64,000 nucleotides of DNA from JAMXLO01 sp963812075 (GCA_963812075.1 CAWETN010000017.1:62001-126000), one strand, 5' to 3'. Counted from the first letter of the stretch, positions 7,637 through 17,460 are shown. Notes: generated by a model not told the origin, from the letters alone. Numbers and translations are program-made.

Positions 7637-9027
7637 CCGATCTGCACTGGTTGACCGCAGCGGCGGCAGTGCGGGAGTTCGCCGCGAAGCGCCTGTCGCC
7701 GGTGGAGCTGCTCACCGCGCTGCTGACACGGATCGAGCGGCTGGACCCGAAGCTGCACGCGTTCATCCGGCTGGATGCTGATGCGGCCATGGATGCGGCC
7801 CGCGCGGCCGAAGCCGAGATCGCCGCGGGTCGCGTCCGTGGACCGCTGCACGGTGTCCCAGTCGGCATCAAGGACATCATCGATGTCGCCGGCCTGCCGA
7901 CCACCTGCCACTCCAAGATCCTGCTGGAGAACGTGGCCGCAGCCGACGCTGCGGTGGTCGCGAAGCTGCGCCAGGCAGGCGCGATCATCCTGGGCAAGCT
8001 GTCCACCCACGAGTTCGCCATCGGCGGCCCGAGCTTCGACCTGCCGTTCCCGCCCGCGCGGAATCCCTGGAACCCGGAACACCATCCGGGCGGGTCATCG
8101 TCCGGCTCCGGCGCGGGCGTCTGCGCCGGACTGTTCCCGCTGGCACTGGGCTCCGACACCGGAGGATCGGTGCGCAATCCGGCCTCCGCCTGCGGCATCG
8201 TCGGGCTGAAGCCGACCTACGGCCTCGTGTCGCGGCGCGGCGTGTTCCCGCTGTCGTTCACGCTGGACCATGTCGGGCCGATGACGCGCACGGTGGCGGA
8301 CAACGCACTGCTGCTGGACGCGATCGCCGGGCACGACCCCGCCGACCCCGGCAGTGCGCCGAGCAGCGCGCGCTATTTCGGCCGCATGCTGGAGCGCGGC
8401 GTGCGCGACATGCGCGTCGGCTTCGTGCGGCACTTCCACGAACTGGACAAGCCGGCGCATCCCGAGGTCACCGCCGCGGTCGAGGACGCGGCACGCGTGC
8501 TGCAGGCGGAAGGAGCAGAGGTTCGCACCATTACGCTGCCATCGCTCAATGAGTTCGCCGCGGTAAACCGGGTGATCCTGTGCAGCGAGGCGTGGTCGAT
8601 CCATGCACCCTGGCTGCGCACGCGACCCGAGGACTACGGCCAGCTGTCCCGCCAGCGGCTGCTGCCAGGCGCGTTCATGAGCGCCGGCGACTATGTCGGT
8701 GCGCAGCGTCGGCGCGCGCAGATGATCGCCGCGGTAGAGGATGCGTTCCGCGACTGCGACGTGCTGCTGTGCGCGAGTTCGATGGACCCGGCGAGCCGGA
8801 TCGAGGACGCCGCGGAGACCGGCCGCACCTATCCGCGCCAGGCGCGCACGCCGTTCAACGTCACTGGCCACCCGGCGCTGGCGATGATGGCGGGGCTGTC
8901 GGACAACGGCCTGCCGCTGTCGGTGCAGTTCGTCGGCCGCTACTTCGACGACGCGACGGTGCTGCGCGTCGCGGCGGCATACGAGCGCGGGACCGAGTGG
9001 CACAAGCGCCGACCGCCGGTCGGATAG
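7633..9027 (+). CDS. Amidase signature family hydrolase
   Basis: A 464-residue enzyme that hydrolyses a C-N amide bond. The Ser-cisSer-Lys triad is visible: Lys80 in GVPVGIKDIID, the cis-Ser near 155 in PGGSSSGSGAG, and nucleophile Ser179 in GSDTGGSVRNPAS. The start is GTG 7633, inside the stop of the AtzG-like gene. An alpha/beta hydrolase follows after nine bases, suggesting a short catabolic operon. Related enzymes include GatA, AtzE and aryl-amidases; no gatB or gatC is nearby, so a metabolic amidase is favoured. The substrate is unknown. Confidence 0.9.
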   Translation: MTDLHWLTAAAAVREFAAKRLSPVELLTALLTRIERLDPKLHAFIRLDADAAMDAARAAEAEIAAGRVRGPLHGVPVGIKDIIDVAGLPTTCHSKILLENVAAADAAVVAKLRQAGAIILGKLSTHEFAIGGPSFDLPFPPARNPWNPEHHPGGSSSGSGAGVCAGLFPLALGSDTGGSVRNPASACGIVGLKPTYGLVSRRGVFPLSFTLDHVGPMTRTVADNALLLDAIAGHDPADPGSAPSSARYFGRMLERGVRDMRVGFVRHFHELDKPAHPEVTAAVEDAARVLQAEGAEVRTITLPSLNEFAAVNRVILCSEAWSIHAPWLRTRPEDYGQLSRQRLLPGAFMSAGDYVGAQRRRAQMIAAVEDAFRDCDVLLCASSMDPASRIEDAAETGRTYPRQARTPFNVTGHPALAMMAGLSDNGLPLSVQFVGRYFDDATVLRVAAAYERGTEWHKRRPPVG

Positions 9028-9036
9028 GACGGCACG

Positions 9037-9906
9037 ATGCAAACCGGTCCCACCTCGCGCAGCTACTTCTCGCAGCGGCTGCGGCTGCACTACGTGGACT
9101 GGGGCAATCCGTCGGCGCCGCCGCTTCTGCTGCTGCATGGCGGGCGCGACCACTGCCGCAACTGGGACTGGGTGGCGCAGGCGCTGCGCGACGAGTACCA
9201 CGTCATCGCGCCGGACCTGCGTGGGCATGGCGATTCCGCCTGGTCGGCGTCCGGCCACTACACGATGGCCAACTACATCTACGACCTCGCGCAGCTCGTC
9301 CATCAGCAGGAGCTGGCGCCGCTCGCCATCGTGGCCCATTCACTCGGCGGCAACATCGCCTCGCGCTATGCCGGCATCTACCCCGAGGCGGTGCGGCGCC
9401 TGGTGGCGATCGAGGGCCTCGGGCCGCCGCCCCGCCCGCCGGGCGCAGCGCCACGGCGCACCATCGAACAGCGGATGCGCGAATGGATCGACGAGAGCCG
9501 GTCGCTGTCGGGCCGGCTGCCGCGGCGCTATGCCTCGATCGAGGACGCCCTGCACCGCATGCAGGCGGAGAACCCGCATTTGTCGGCCGAGCAGGCGCGG
9601 CACCTGACGCAGCACGGTGTGAACCAGAACGAGGACGGCAGCTACAGCTGGAAGTTCGACAACTACGTGCGTGTCTGGCCGCCGTACGACATGACGCGCG
9701 AGGAGATAGCCGCGCTGTGGTCGCGCATCGCCTGTCCAACTTTGCTGGTCTACGGCAAGGAGAGCTGGGCGAAGGATCCGCGGGACGACGGCAGGGCGGG
9801 CTATTTCCGCGACGCGCGTGTCCTCGGGGTAGAGGGTGCCGGGCATTGGGTGCACCATGATCGGCTGGACCTCTTCCTTCCCGCTGTGCGCGATTTTCTG
9901 CGCTGA
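9037..9906 (+). CDS. Alpha/beta hydrolase
   Basis: A 289-residue alpha/beta-fold hydrolase. The oxyanion-hole segment LLLLHGGRDH, the strand-turn PDLRGHGDS and nucleophile elbow AHSLGG (Ser102) are visible, and the catalytic His lies in VEGAGHWVHHDR near the C-terminus. There is no signal peptide, so it is cytoplasmic. It follows the amidase by nine bases and is probably co-transcribed. Such enzymes hydrolyse esters, lactones or C-C bonds; the substrate cannot be inferred beyond a likely role in the same degradation route. Confidence 0.85.
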   Translation: MQTGPTSRSYFSQRLRLHYVDWGNPSAPPLLLLHGGRDHCRNWDWVAQALRDEYHVIAPDLRGHGDSAWSASGHYTMANYIYDLAQLVHQQELAPLAIVAHSLGGNIASRYAGIYPEAVRRLVAIEGLGPPPRPPGAAPRRTIEQRMREWIDESRSLSGRLPRRYASIEDALHRMQAENPHLSAEQARHLTQHGVNQNEDGSYSWKFDNYVRVWPPYDMTREEIAALWSRIACPTLLVYGKESWAKDPRDDGRAGYFRDARVLGVEGAGHWVHHDRLDLFLPAVRDFLR

Positions 9907-9973
9907 ACTGTCCGGAGTGCGGTCGCTGCTCGGTTAACCTGTTGTTTCCATTCTCGCTGGAAAACCGCCAACC

Positions 9974-12463
9974 ATGAGCTCAGCCCTGATCTCCAGCGCG
10001 GATGCATCGCGCATCGCAATCCCCGCGGAAGACGAGGACGTCGCCGCGCTGCGCGCCAGCGTGGTGGCGAAACTGACCTACCACGTCGGGCGCGACCCGA
10101 TCGTCGCGACCGACTGGGACTGGTTCATGGCCGCGGCACTCGCCGTGCGCGACCATGTGCTGGAGCGCTGGCTGGCGTCGACGCGGACGAACTACGTATC
10201 CAAGGGCAAGCGTGTCTACTACCTGTCGCTGGAATTCCTGATCGGCCGGCTGCTGCACGATTCGCTGAACAACCTGGGCCTGGTGGATCGGATGCGCGCA
10301 GCACTGGGCGAACTCGGGGTCGATTACGGCCGGCTGCGCAACATCGAGCACGACGCGGCGCTGGGCAACGGCGGGCTCGGACGGCTGGCGGCGTGCTTCA
10401 TGGAGAGCATGGCAACGCTGTGCATCCCGGCGCACGGCTACGGCATCCGCTACGACCACGGCATGTTCCGCCAGGTGATCAAGGATGGCTGGCAGCACGA
10501 GTATCCGGAGAACTGGCTGACCTTCGGCAATCCCTGGGAAGTGGCGCGGCCGGACGCCACGCACCAGGTCGGCTTTGGCGGCACCGTCGAGACACTGGCC
10601 GCTGCCGACGGCGCCGAGCGGCATGTGTGGCGTCCGGCCGAGACCGTGGATGCGGTCGCTTACGACACGCCCGTCGTTGGCTGGCGTGGGCACTACGCAA
10701 ATACGCTGCGGCTCTGGTCGGCGCGCGCCGCCGACCCTCTGCGGCTCGACGCGTTCAATCGCGGCGAGCACGTCCACGCGCTGGAGGCGCGCGACCGCGC
10801 CAACACCATTTCCCAGGTACTGTATCCGAGCGACGATACCGCGGCCGGCCAGGAACTGCGGCTGCGCCAGGAGTATTTCTTCACCTCGGCGTCGCTGCAG
10901 GACCTGGTCGGGCGGCATATGCGCCAGCAGAACGACGACATCAGGCTGCTGCCCGACAAGGTGGCGATCCAGCTGAACGACACGCATCCGGCCATAGCCG
11001 TCGCCGAGCTGATGCGCATCCTGGTCGATCTGCACGGCCTGCCCTGGGACGAGGCCTGGCGGATCACGACCGACACGATCTCCTACACCAACCACACGCT
11101 GCTGCCCGAGGCGCTGGAGAGCTGGCCGGTCTCGCTGATGGAGCGGCTGCTGCCGCGCCATATGCAGATCGTCTACCAGATCAACCGCCTGCACCTGGAT
11201 GCGGTCTGCGCCGCGCCGCGCCCCGACGGGCCGCCGCTTTCCGCGCTTTCGCTGATCGACGACAACGCCGGGCGGCGCGTGCGCATGGGCACGCTGGCGT
11301 TCCTTGGATCGCACAAGGTGAACGGCGTCTCTGCGCTGCACACCGAGCTGATGCGCGAGACCGTGTTCCGCGACCTGCATCAGCTGTTCCCCCAGCGGAT
11401 CGTCAACAAGACCAATGGCATCACGTTCCGCCGCTGGCTGTTCGCCACGAACCCTCGGCTGACCCGGCTGCTGACGGATGTGGCCGGGGAGCGCCTGCTG
11501 GATGATCCCGAGGCGCTCTCGGAGTTTGCCAGGGCGGCCGACGACGTCGCGGTGCACGAGCGGCTGGCGCGCATCCGCCGCGCCAACAAGGAGGCGCTGG
11601 CGCAGCTGGTGGCCGGACGGACCGGCGTTCATCTGGACCCGGATGCGCTGTTCGACGTGCAGATCAAGCGCGTCCACGAGTACAAGCGCCAGCTGCTGAA
11701 CATCCTGGAGACGATCGCGCTGTACAACGACATGCGCGCGAGGCCGACCTCGAACTGGGTGCCGCGGGTGAAGATCTTCGCCGGCAAGGCGGCGGCGAGC
11801 TATCACCGGGCCAAGCTGATCATCAAGCTGATCAACGACGTGGCGCAGATGGTCAACCGCGATCCGGTGCTGCGCGGCCTGCTGAAGGTGGTGTTCATCC
11901 CAGACTACAATGTGAGCCTGGCCGAGGCGATCATTCCAGCCTCCGACCTGTCGGAGCAGATCTCCACCGCCGGCATGGAGGCGTCGGGCACCGGCAACAT
12001 GAAGCTGGCGCTGAACGGGGCGCTGACCATCGGCACGCTGGACGGCGCGAACATCGAGATCCGCGAGCGCGTCGGCGACGACAACATCTTCATCTTCGGC
12101 CTGACCGCGGACGAGGTGGTCGAACGGCGCCGGCGCGGGCCCGGCGCGCGCGAGACGATCGATGCGCTGCCGATGCTCCGCGAGGTGCTGGATGCGGTGG
12201 CCTATGGCGTGTTCTCGCCTGACGAACCGCAGCGCTACCGCGAGCTGGTGGACGAGTTGACCGGCAACGACCACTTCATGGTGACCTCCGACTTCGCCGC
12301 TTTCGCGGCCAAGCAGGCAGAGGTCTCCGCGCGCTGGCGCGACCGGCAAGCCTGGTGGCGGTCCAGCGTGCTGAACACGGCGCATGTCGGCTGGTTCTCC
12401 TCGGACCGTGCGATCCGCGAATACGCCGAGGACATCTGGAACGTGATCCCGCGCACCGGATAG
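9974..12463 (+). CDS. glgP: Glycogen/alpha-glucan phosphorylase
   Basis: An 829-residue GT35 phosphorylase that releases glucose-1-phosphate from alpha-1,4-glucans using pyridoxal phosphate. Visible signatures are EHDAALGNGGLGRLAACFMES near the N-terminus, VAIQLNDTHPAIAVAELMRI, the IVNKTNGITFRRWL segment, and the PLP motif EASGTGNMKLALNGALTIG with Lys677. Length is normal for bacterial enzymes. No other glycogen gene (glgA, glgB, glgC, glgX) is nearby, so it stands alone between unrelated catabolic genes. The reading frame is intact. Confidence 0.96.
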   Translation: MSSALISSADASRIAIPAEDEDVAALRASVVAKLTYHVGRDPIVATDWDWFMAAALAVRDHVLERWLASTRTNYVSKGKRVYYLSLEFLIGRLLHDSLNNLGLVDRMRAALGELGVDYGRLRNIEHDAALGNGGLGRLAACFMESMATLCIPAHGYGIRYDHGMFRQVIKDGWQHEYPENWLTFGNPWEVARPDATHQVGFGGTVETLAAADGAERHVWRPAETVDAVAYDTPVVGWRGHYANTLRLWSARAADPLRLDAFNRGEHVHALEARDRANTISQVLYPSDDTAAGQELRLRQEYFFTSASLQDLVGRHMRQQNDDIRLLPDKVAIQLNDTHPAIAVAELMRILVDLHGLPWDEAWRITTDTISYTNHTLLPEALESWPVSLMERLLPRHMQIVYQINRLHLDAVCAAPRPDGPPLSALSLIDDNAGRRVRMGTLAFLGSHKVNGVSALHTELMRETVFRDLHQLFPQRIVNKTNGITFRRWLFATNPRLTRLLTDVAGERLLDDPEALSEFARAADDVAVHERLARIRRANKEALAQLVAGRTGVHLDPDALFDVQIKRVHEYKRQLLNILETIALYNDMRARPTSNWVPRVKIFAGKAAASYHRAKLIIKLINDVAQMVNRDPVLRGLLKVVFIPDYNVSLAEAIIPASDLSEQISTAGMEASGTGNMKLALNGALTIGTLDGANIEIRERVGDDNIFIFGLTADEVVERRRRGPGARETIDALPMLREVLDAVAYGVFSPDEPQRYRELVDELTGNDHFMVTSDFAAFAAKQAEVSARWRDRQAWWRSSVLNTAHVGWFSSDRAIREYAEDIWNVIPRTG

Positions 12464-12515
12464 GGATTGCAGCACCCCAGCCTCCGCGCCAGCATCGCCG
12501 GGACGCAGGAGGGGG

Positions 12516-13748
12516 ATGGCGATGGACCTGATCGTCCGAAACGCGCGGCTGGCGCACGCGCCGGATGTGCCGGTGGTGGACATCGGCGTGAGCGCAGGCC
12601 GGATCGTGGCGATCGAGGCCGGTCTGCGCGCGGACGGGCCGGTGTTCGACGCCGGCGGCTGTCTCGCCTGCGGCGGGCTGGTGGAGACGCACATCCACCT
12701 CGACAAGTCCAACATCATCGACCGCTGCGCGCCGGAGGAAGGGCGGCAGGCCACCTCCATGCAGCGCGTCGCGGCGGTGAAGCAGACGTTCACGGTGGAA
12801 GATGTGTACGACCGTGCCTCCCGCACGCTGGAGAAGTGCATCAGGCACGGTGCGACGCGGATGCGCACGCACCTGGAACTCGACGGCGGCGTGGAGATGC
12901 GCAGCTTCGAGGCGATCGAGCAGCTGCGGCGCGACTACGCCTGGGCGATCGACCTGGAGGTGTGCGTCTTTCCGCAGGAGGGGCTGACCGACAACCCACG
13001 GTCCGATGCACTTCTGGTCGAGGGTCTGAGGCGCGGCGCGCAGGTGATCGGCGCGGCGCCGAACTACGATCCGGACCACGCGGGGCAGATCCATCGGGTG
13101 TTCGGCCTGGCGCGCGAGTTCGACGTGGACATCGACATGCATCTGGATTCCGGCAATTCGCCGGACGAGATGGACATCCACCTGGTCTGCGAGCTGACCG
13201 AGAAGTATCGGCTGGGCGGACGGGTGGCGGTGGGCCACATGTGCAAGCTGTCCACGATGCCGGTTGCCGAGCTGCGCGCACTGGCGCGGCGGATCGCCGA
13301 TGCCGGCGTCGCGGTGACCGTGCTGCCGGCCACCGAACTGTTCATGATGGGACGCGACCAGGAATACAGCGTGCGTCGCGGCGTGGCCGACGTGAACCTG
13401 CTGGTGGAGTGCGGGGTGAACTGCTCCTTGTCCACCAACAACGTGCTGAACCCGTTCACGCCGTTCGGCGACGCCTCGCTGCTGCGGATGGCAAATCTGC
13501 AGGCCAATGTCTGCCAGATCAGCGGTACGCCGCGGCTGCGCGAGTGCTTCGCCATGCTGACCGAGCGGTCGGCGCGGCTGATGAACCTGAAGGACTACGG
13601 CATCGCGGTCGGCAATCCCGCGGATATCGTCGTGCTGGATGCGACGACACCGGAGCAGGCGGTGGCGGAGATCTGCCATCCGCTGGCGGTGTTCAAGCGC
13701 GGCAGGCGCACGGTGACGCGGCCGCGCGCCGAACTGCACAGGCCATAG
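12516..13748 (+). CDS. Cytosine-deaminase-like amidohydrolase
   Basis: A 410-residue metal-dependent hydrolase of the amidohydrolase superfamily. The N-terminal small beta-domain (MDLIVRNARLAHAP) is followed by the metal motif VETHIHLDKS with His59 and His61, then TRMRTHLELDG, the DIDMHLDSGNSPDE segment, GHMCKLSTMP and the Asp-bearing CSLSTNNVLNPFTPFGD. This pattern fits cytosine deaminase and AtzC-type ammelide hydrolases, which remove exocyclic nitrogen from heterocycles. Two candidate starts (12516 and 12522) share an AGGAGG site. An alpha/beta hydrolase begins three bases after its stop. The substrate is uncertain. Confidence 0.85.
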   Translation: MAMDLIVRNARLAHAPDVPVVDIGVSAGRIVAIEAGLRADGPVFDAGGCLACGGLVETHIHLDKSNIIDRCAPEEGRQATSMQRVAAVKQTFTVEDVYDRASRTLEKCIRHGATRMRTHLELDGGVEMRSFEAIEQLRRDYAWAIDLEVCVFPQEGLTDNPRSDALLVEGLRRGAQVIGAAPNYDPDHAGQIHRVFGLAREFDVDIDMHLDSGNSPDEMDIHLVCELTEKYRLGGRVAVGHMCKLSTMPVAELRALARRIADAGVAVTVLPATELFMMGRDQEYSVRRGVADVNLLVECGVNCSLSTNNVLNPFTPFGDASLLRMANLQANVCQISGTPRLRECFAMLTERSARLMNLKDYGIAVGNPADIVVLDATTPEQAVAEICHPLAVFKRGRRTVTRPRAELHRP

Positions 13749-13750
13749 AA

Positions 13751-14556
13751 ATGCAACAGTCCCTGCACGCCAGCGACGGCAACCGCATCGCCTACGCGAT
13801 CGACGACTTCACCGACCCGTGGCGCCGTGCCGATACGCTGTTGCTGCTGCATGCGGCGATGGGATCGTCGAAGCGCTGGTATGCCGCGGTGCCGGCGCTT
13901 GCCCGGCACTATCGCGTGGTCCGCATGGACCTGCGCGGCCACGGCGAATCGCAGGTGCCGCCGGCGGAACCGCCGCTGTCGATGGACCGGCTGGTGCAGG
14001 ACGTGCGCGAACTGCTGGACCGCCTGGGCTGCGACGCCGTGCACGTCGTCGGCAACTCCGCCGGCGGCTATGTGGCGCAGAACCTGGCGATGGCACTCGC
14101 CCGAGCGCGTGCGCAGCCTGATGCTGTTCGGTTCCACGCCGGGGCTGAAGCACAGCCAGGCGCATACCTGGCTGCCGCGCGTGGCGAAGGAAGGGCTGCG
14201 CAACTTCCTCGCCGCCACGATCGAGGATCGCTTCCCGCACGGTCACGACCCGGAGCATATCGAATGGTTCCTGGACGAGGCGGCGAAGAACGACACCGCC
14301 TATATCGGCCGCTTCGTCGGGCTGATGACCACGCTGTGGTGGGCCGACGAGCTGCCGCGCATCAAATGCCCGACGCTGCTGGTGATGCCGGGCGCGGAGA
14401 CCGTCGGCGGTACGCGAGAACTACGCGATCATGCGCGCGAAGATTCCCGACTGCGAGCTGATCAGCTATGAAGGACTGCCGCACAACATCTGCGACATCG
14501 CGCCGGATCGCTGCGCGGCCGACATCCTGGCCTTCCTGCACAGGCGGTTCCCATGA
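13751..14556 (+). CDS. Alpha/beta hydrolase, two frameshifts
   Basis: Starts MQQSLHASDGNRIAYAIDDF. It shows the alpha/beta-hydrolase features LLLLHAAMGSSKRWY, MDLRGHGESQ and the nucleophile elbow GNSAGGYVA; the His is in YEGLPHNICD. One extra base near 14098 (after LAMAL) and one near 14405 (after PGAETVG) break the frame. Corrected, it reads PERVRSLMLFGSTPG and later VRENYAIMRAKIPDCELI, for 267 residues. Its stop overlaps the DUF4387 start (ATGA), so the genes are coupled with the amidohydrolase upstream and the AtuA pair downstream. It probably hydrolyses an ester or enol-lactone intermediate. Confidence 0.8.
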
Positions 14557-14855
14557 AGCTCTCCGACATCGCCCAGGTGGTTCGCAGCAAGAACGCCGGC
14601 CCGCGCCGGCTGACGCTGGACCTGATGTTCGCCACCGACGCGGACTACGCGCGCGTCGCGCAGTCGCCGGCGCTCGGGCGCGAGCGGATCGGCGCGCTCT
14701 ACGGGCTGCCGGCAAACGACGTGGAGGTAATCCCGTACCCGGTCGGGCGCGCCATCAAGATCGTGCTGGCACGGCCGATCATGGCCGGCGACCCGGGCGA
14801 CCGCGACGTATATGGCGCGCAACAGCACGCGCCGCTGCTGGGGGTGGAGATATGA
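14553..14855 (+). CDS. DUF4387 domain protein
   Basis: A 100-residue protein MKLSDIAQVVRSKNAGPRRL matching the DUF4387 family, which typically accompanies AtuA/DUF1446 proteins. Conserved-looking parts are SKNAGP near the N-terminus and FDVEVIPYPVGRAIKI-like NDVEVIPYPVGRAIKI in the second half. It overlaps both neighbours by ATGA, a sign of tight translational coupling. It may be a small subunit of the AtuA partner; no biochemical role is established that I can name. Confidence 0.85.
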   Translation: MKLSDIAQVVRSKNAGPRRLTLDLMFATDADYARVAQSPALGRERIGALYGLPANDVEVIPYPVGRAIKIVLARPIMAGDPGDRDVYGAQQHAPLLGVEI

Positions 14856-16246
14856 GCGCCGCGTCCCGGATCCTCGAGGATGTGCGTCGCACCCGGCGGC
14901 CGATGCGGTTCCTCGGTGCGTCGGGACAGCTGGGCTACGGCATCCCGACGCCGGCATTCAACGCCGGGCTGGCGCGCAGGCCGGATCTGATCGGCTGCGA
15001 CATGGGCTCGATCGACATCGGCCCTACCTATCTCGGCAAGGGCGAGATGGCGACCGCACCGGCAGCAACGCGGCGCGACCTGCGCAAGGCGCTGCTGGGT
15101 GCGCGCTCGATCGACGTGCCGCTGGTGATCGGCTCAGCCGGGTCGGCAGGGGCGGCACCGCATCTCGAGGCGACGCTCGCCATCATCCGCGACATCGCCC
15201 GCGCCGAAGGACTGCACTTCCGCCTGGGCGTGCTGCGCGCCGACCTGTCGCGCGAGGCGCTGCGCGCGTCGGTACGCGCCGGCAAGGTCAGCGGCATCGA
15301 CGACATGCCTGCACTGACCGAGGAGGAAGTGACCGAGGCGGCGCATATCGTCGGGCAGATGGGCATGGGGCCGTTCCGCCGCGCCCTGTCGGAGGACATC
15401 GACGTGCTGATCGCCGGACGGGCCTGCGACACCGCGATCTTTGCCTCGCTGCCGACGATGCTGGGGTTCCCCACCGGCCTCGCTGTGCACATGGCGAAGA
15501 TCATCGAGTGCGCCTCGCTGTGCTGCCTGCCGGGCGGACGCGATTCGATCCTGGCGACGCTGGACGACGACGGCTTCGTGCTGGAGAGCATGGCCGAGCA
15601 GCGCAAAGCCACTCCGGTGTCGGTCGCCGCGCATAGCCTGTACGAGCAGGCGGACCCGTATACGGTGTACGAACCGGAGGGGCGGCTGGACCTCAGCGGC
15701 GCCGACTACGCCGCGGTGGACGACCGGCGCTGCCGCGTCACCGGCGCCGCGTGGCGCGACACCGCCGATCCGTGCGTGAAGATCGAAGGCGCGCGGAAGA
15801 TCGGCGAACGCGCGGTGCTGCTGGCCGGCGCGGCCGACCCGCGCTTCATCGCACAGCACCGGGAGATCCTGCCGGCGGTGGCGACCGTGGTGCGCGACCT
15901 GGTGTGCGAGGACGCGCCGGAGGACTACACGCTGCGCTTCCGCGTCTACGGCGTGGACGGTGTGCGCATGGCAGCGCCGCAGGGCGAACCGCCGCCGGGC
16001 GAGGTGTTCGTAATGGGCGAGTGCATCGCGCCGACCGCGGAACGCGCCGCCGAGGTGGTGCGGACGCTCAAGCAGTACCTGCTGCACCACGGCTATGCGG
16101 GCCGGCTGTCAACCGCGGGGAATCTGGCGTTCCCGTTCACGCCGCCGGAGGTTTCGCTGGGACCGGCGTACCGGTTCAACGTGTACCACCTGCTGCACAC
16201 GGCGGACACCGATGCGCTGTTTCCGCTGGAGGTGGAGGCGCTGTAG
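14852..16246 (+). CDS. AtuA family protein (DUF1446)
   Basis: A 464-residue cytoplasmic protein of the AtuA/DUF1446 family, named after acyclic terpene utilisation but widespread in catabolic operons. Visible family stretches: GCDMGSIDIGPTYLGKGEMA, VLIGSAGSAGAAPHLEATL-like VIGSAGSAGAAPHLEA, VLIAGRACDTAIFA, and DPYTVYEPEGRLDL. It directly follows the DUF4387 gene, the usual pairing. The exact reaction is not known; members are associated with acyl-CoA or hydroxy-acid metabolism. It is the last gene of the operon that starts at 12516 and is followed by a GC-rich hairpin. Confidence 0.88.
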   Translation: MSAASRILEDVRRTRRPMRFLGASGQLGYGIPTPAFNAGLARRPDLIGCDMGSIDIGPTYLGKGEMATAPAATRRDLRKALLGARSIDVPLVIGSAGSAGAAPHLEATLAIIRDIARAEGLHFRLGVLRADLSREALRASVRAGKVSGIDDMPALTEEEVTEAAHIVGQMGMGPFRRALSEDIDVLIAGRACDTAIFASLPTMLGFPTGLAVHMAKIIECASLCCLPGGRDSILATLDDDGFVLESMAEQRKATPVSVAAHSLYEQADPYTVYEPEGRLDLSGADYAAVDDRRCRVTGAAWRDTADPCVKIEGARKIGERAVLLAGAADPRFIAQHREILPAVATVVRDLVCEDAPEDYTLRFRVYGVDGVRMAAPQGEPPPGEVFVMGECIAPTAERAAEVVRTLKQYLLHHGYAGRLSTAGNLAFPFTPPEVSLGPAYRFNVYHLLHTADTDALFPLEVEAL

Positions 16247-16256
16247 GTGCCTTGAA

Positions 16257-16279
16257 CCCCCTCCCGCAAGGGGAGGGGG
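16257..16279. terminator. GC-rich hairpin between convergent genes
   Basis: CCCCCTCCC and GGGAGGGGG pair across the loop GCAAG, between the stops of the AtuA gene (plus) and the binding-protein gene (minus). There is no U-tract on either side, so termination would need Rho. It resembles the dispersed CTCTCCCGC-type repeats seen at 47.9 and 48.4 kb. Confidence 0.45.
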
Positions 16280-16293
16280 AGAAGCCGTGCGGG

Positions 16294-17460
16294 TCAGTAG
16301 CCGTAGGATTCCGTGCCGACCTGCACCCAGTGGCCGTTCTTCACCTGGGCGAGGAAGGCTTCGTTCGAGCCCTGGTGCTTGGTGGTGCTGAAGCTCATCG
16401 TCGGCGAACCGAAGATGTCGTTGTAGCCCTTGATGCTCTCCATCGCCGCGATGAAGCTGTCGGCGGTGAGGTCGCGGCCAGCCTTTTGCAGCGCCATCAC
16501 CACCAGTTGCGCCGCCGAGTATCCGACCTCGGCGGCGAAGTTGGGCGCGTGGCCGAACAGCTTCGCGTACTTCTCCGCAAATTCCCTCACCGCCGGGCGC
16601 GGATCGTTCGGTTCGGCGAAGATCACCGACGTGGTGGTGTAGACGCCCTCGGTGATCCCACCGGGAACATCGGCCACCGCCTGGTCGTAGATCGCCACGT
16701 TGCCCAACACATCGACGTTCCAGCCCGACTTGCGGATCGCCGAGACGATCTGCACGGTGTCGCGCACGATGGTGCCCAGCAGCACCAGATCGCACCCGGC
16801 GTCATGCAGCTTGGCGACCGAGGCGCTGAAGTCGGTATCGGTCGGCTTGTGCATGGTCTCCGCGACGAGATGCAGGTTCATTGCCTTCAGCTGGTCGCGC
16901 GCGCCGTCCATCACGTCGCGGCCGAAGTCGGTGTCCTGCGACATCGCGCAGATCGCCTTCTTGCCGTATTTCTCGGCGAACAGCTTCACGCCCGCGCGCT
17001 CCATGTCGTAGTACGACGCGGCGAAGCCGAACTTCATGTGGTTGAGCGGGTAGTACATCGAGCGTGCCGCGGTGAGCGGGAACATGTTGGGCACGCCCTT
17101 GGCGATCTGCTCCGGCATGGTCGCGTTGTTCATCGGCGTGCCGCCGTTCGCCACCATAATGAACACGTTGTCGCGGTTGATCAGCTTGTTGGCCGCCTGC
17201 ACCGCACGCGGCACCTGGTACTGCATGTCCTCGACGACGTACTTGATCTTGCGGCCGTTGATGCCGCCCTCAACGTTGGCCTCGTCGAACACCATGCGCC
17301 AGGCATTGGTGTTGTTGACGCCCCACATGGCGGTGACGCCGGAGAGGTCGGTGTAGGTGCCGATGACGATTTCGGTGTCGGTGACACGGGCGTTCTCTCC
17401 CGCCGTGGCCGGGACCGTGAGTGCGACGGCTGCAACCGCCGCAAAAAGCACGTTGCGCAT
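16294..17460 (-). CDS. Branched-chain-amino-acid-type ABC substrate-binding protein, paralogue 1
   Basis: A 388-residue periplasmic binding protein with a Sec signal (MRNVLFAAVAAVALTVPATA, cut before GENAR). The mature part follows the LivJ/type I fold with IVIGTYTDLSGVTAMWGVNN, NVEGGINGRKIKYVVED, ANKLINRDNVFIMVANGG, MSQDTDFGRDVMDGA and DADVIL-like DAGCDLVLLGTI. It is intact and very close in sequence to the upstream paralogue at 17604, so the pair is a tandem duplication. As the last gene of the liv operon it delivers a small polar ligand to LivHMGF; amino acids, amides or aromatic acids are all possible ligands. Confidence 0.92.
   Translation of the reverse strand: MRNVLFAAVAAVALTVPATAGENARVTDTEIVIGTYTDLSGVTAMWGVNNTNAWRMVFDEANVEGGINGRKIKYVVEDMQYQVPRAVQAANKLINRDNVFIMVANGGTPMNNATMPEQIAKGVPNMFPLTAARSMYYPLNHMKFGFAASYYDMERAGVKLFAEKYGKKAICAMSQDTDFGRDVMDGARDQLKAMNLHLVAETMHKPTDTDFSASVAKLHDAGCDLVLLGTIVRDTVQIVSAIRKSGWNVDVLGNVAIYDQAVADVPGGITEGVYTTTSVIFAEPNDPRPAVREFAEKYAKLFGHAPNFAAEVGYSAAQLVVMALQKAGRDLTADSFIAAMESIKGYNDIFGSPTMSFSTTKHQGSNEAFLAQVKNGHWVQVGTESYGY

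Noticed and set aside
9980..12868. A 962-codon open frame opposite glgP
   Set aside because: It runs through two real genes in the reverse direction and has the same low-complexity composition as other antisense frames.
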